A stretch of DNA of 6,032 bases, from positions 1 through 6,032 of the forward strand of contig JBGTKH010000527.1 in NCBI GenBank assembly GCA_041744735.1, read 5' to 3'. The position numbers and the translations under genes were made by a program. Source of the DNA: JBGTKH01 sp041744735. GTDB taxonomy: Bacteria > Planctomycetota > Planctomycetia > Pirellulales > Pirellulaceae. Positions 5,869 through 6,032 of the stretch are shown in pieces (within the stretch, counting starts at the first letter, position 1; each line of letters begins with the position of its first letter). A model generated the notes under the pieces. It had not been told where the DNA came from and made no database searches. It saw nothing but the letters and a program-made list of their open reading frames with translations.

Positions 5869-6032
5869 ATCGAAGGAAATTCGCAACGAAGCGGCGCGGG
5901 CGTCGGAGGCCCGATTCTCCCGCTCCACGTTCTCGAAGATGGCGTCGGTCTGGCGCACCTTCTTGAGCGGCTTGGCCTTCTGGACCCGTCGCAGCTTGAA
6001 CCCCAGCCGGTTGAGAATCTCCCCGATCGTGT
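5869..6032 (-). mobile_element. ISAzo13-type transposase fragment, runs off the right edge
   Basis: The - strand frame is open from the right edge and reads TIGEILNRLGFKLRRVQKAKP, KKVRQTDAIFENVEREN and LRISFDA. This closely follows the segment of ISAzo13-family transposases that runs from the N-terminal HTH region into the DDE domain: the S/TIxxILNRLGY, RRVQKxKPxKK, TDAIFxNV, and LRISIDxKAKV motifs. In intact members RISIDxKAKV begins the RNase H-like catalytic part; here the sequence leaves the family right after RISFDA and becomes peptidase. The element therefore lacks its catalytic core on this side. Its 5' part, if present, lies beyond 6032. No terminal inverted repeat or target duplication is seen at the junction. 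The GTG at 5958 is internal. The family identity is recalled from pattern and was not searched. Confidence 0.75.

Overview
The window looks like chromosomal DNA of a planctomycete, probably of the Pirellulales type. The evidence is high GC, weak or absent Shine-Dalgarno sites at several genes, a DUF1570 secreted protein, a Tat-exported Gfo/Idh/MocA oxidoreductase, and an ISAzo13-type transposase fragment. This assignment rests on family distribution, not on a marker-gene comparison.

The left half (1-3052) holds ordinary genes on the + strand. First comes the 3' end of an inner-membrane ABC permease of the iron/thiamine type. A nested 87-bp foldback repeat follows (373-459). Then come a secreted DUF1570 protein with a gluzincin-like HEATH...E motif and a Tat-exported sugar-dehydrogenase-like oxidoreductase.

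The middle holds the RNase P RNA gene rnpB on the - strand (about 3116-3569). It has a clear extended -10 promoter, a perfect 13-bp P1 helix and all the hallmark conserved blocks. Its P15-P17 region has three hairpins and no evident GGU motif in L15. A divergent HTH/WYL-type regulator gene starts at 3737. It stops just after the WYL core and lacks the usual C-terminal WCX domain.

The right part (4433-6032) looks rearranged. It contains the N-terminal 52 codons of an FtsX-like permease on the - strand, then about 230 bases with nothing recognisable. Next is a tight + strand cluster of three small genes (4933-5679): an 85-aa helical protein, a HicA-like small protein that needs a frameshift or a non-standard start, and an 85-aa alpha/beta partner. 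The HicA-like reading frame is easy to miss because it has no normal start codon of its own. At the right edge, on the - strand, an ISAzo13-type transposase fragment is joined in frame to the C-terminal remnant of a papain-like (C1) peptidase. The junction falls where the catalytic histidine should be.

How the genes work together: the first four genes show no obvious shared pathway. The three small genes are likely co-transcribed (a 4-base ATGA overlap, then a 14-base gap). They are the best candidate for a little-described system, possibly of toxin-antitoxin type, but function is inferred from family resemblance only.
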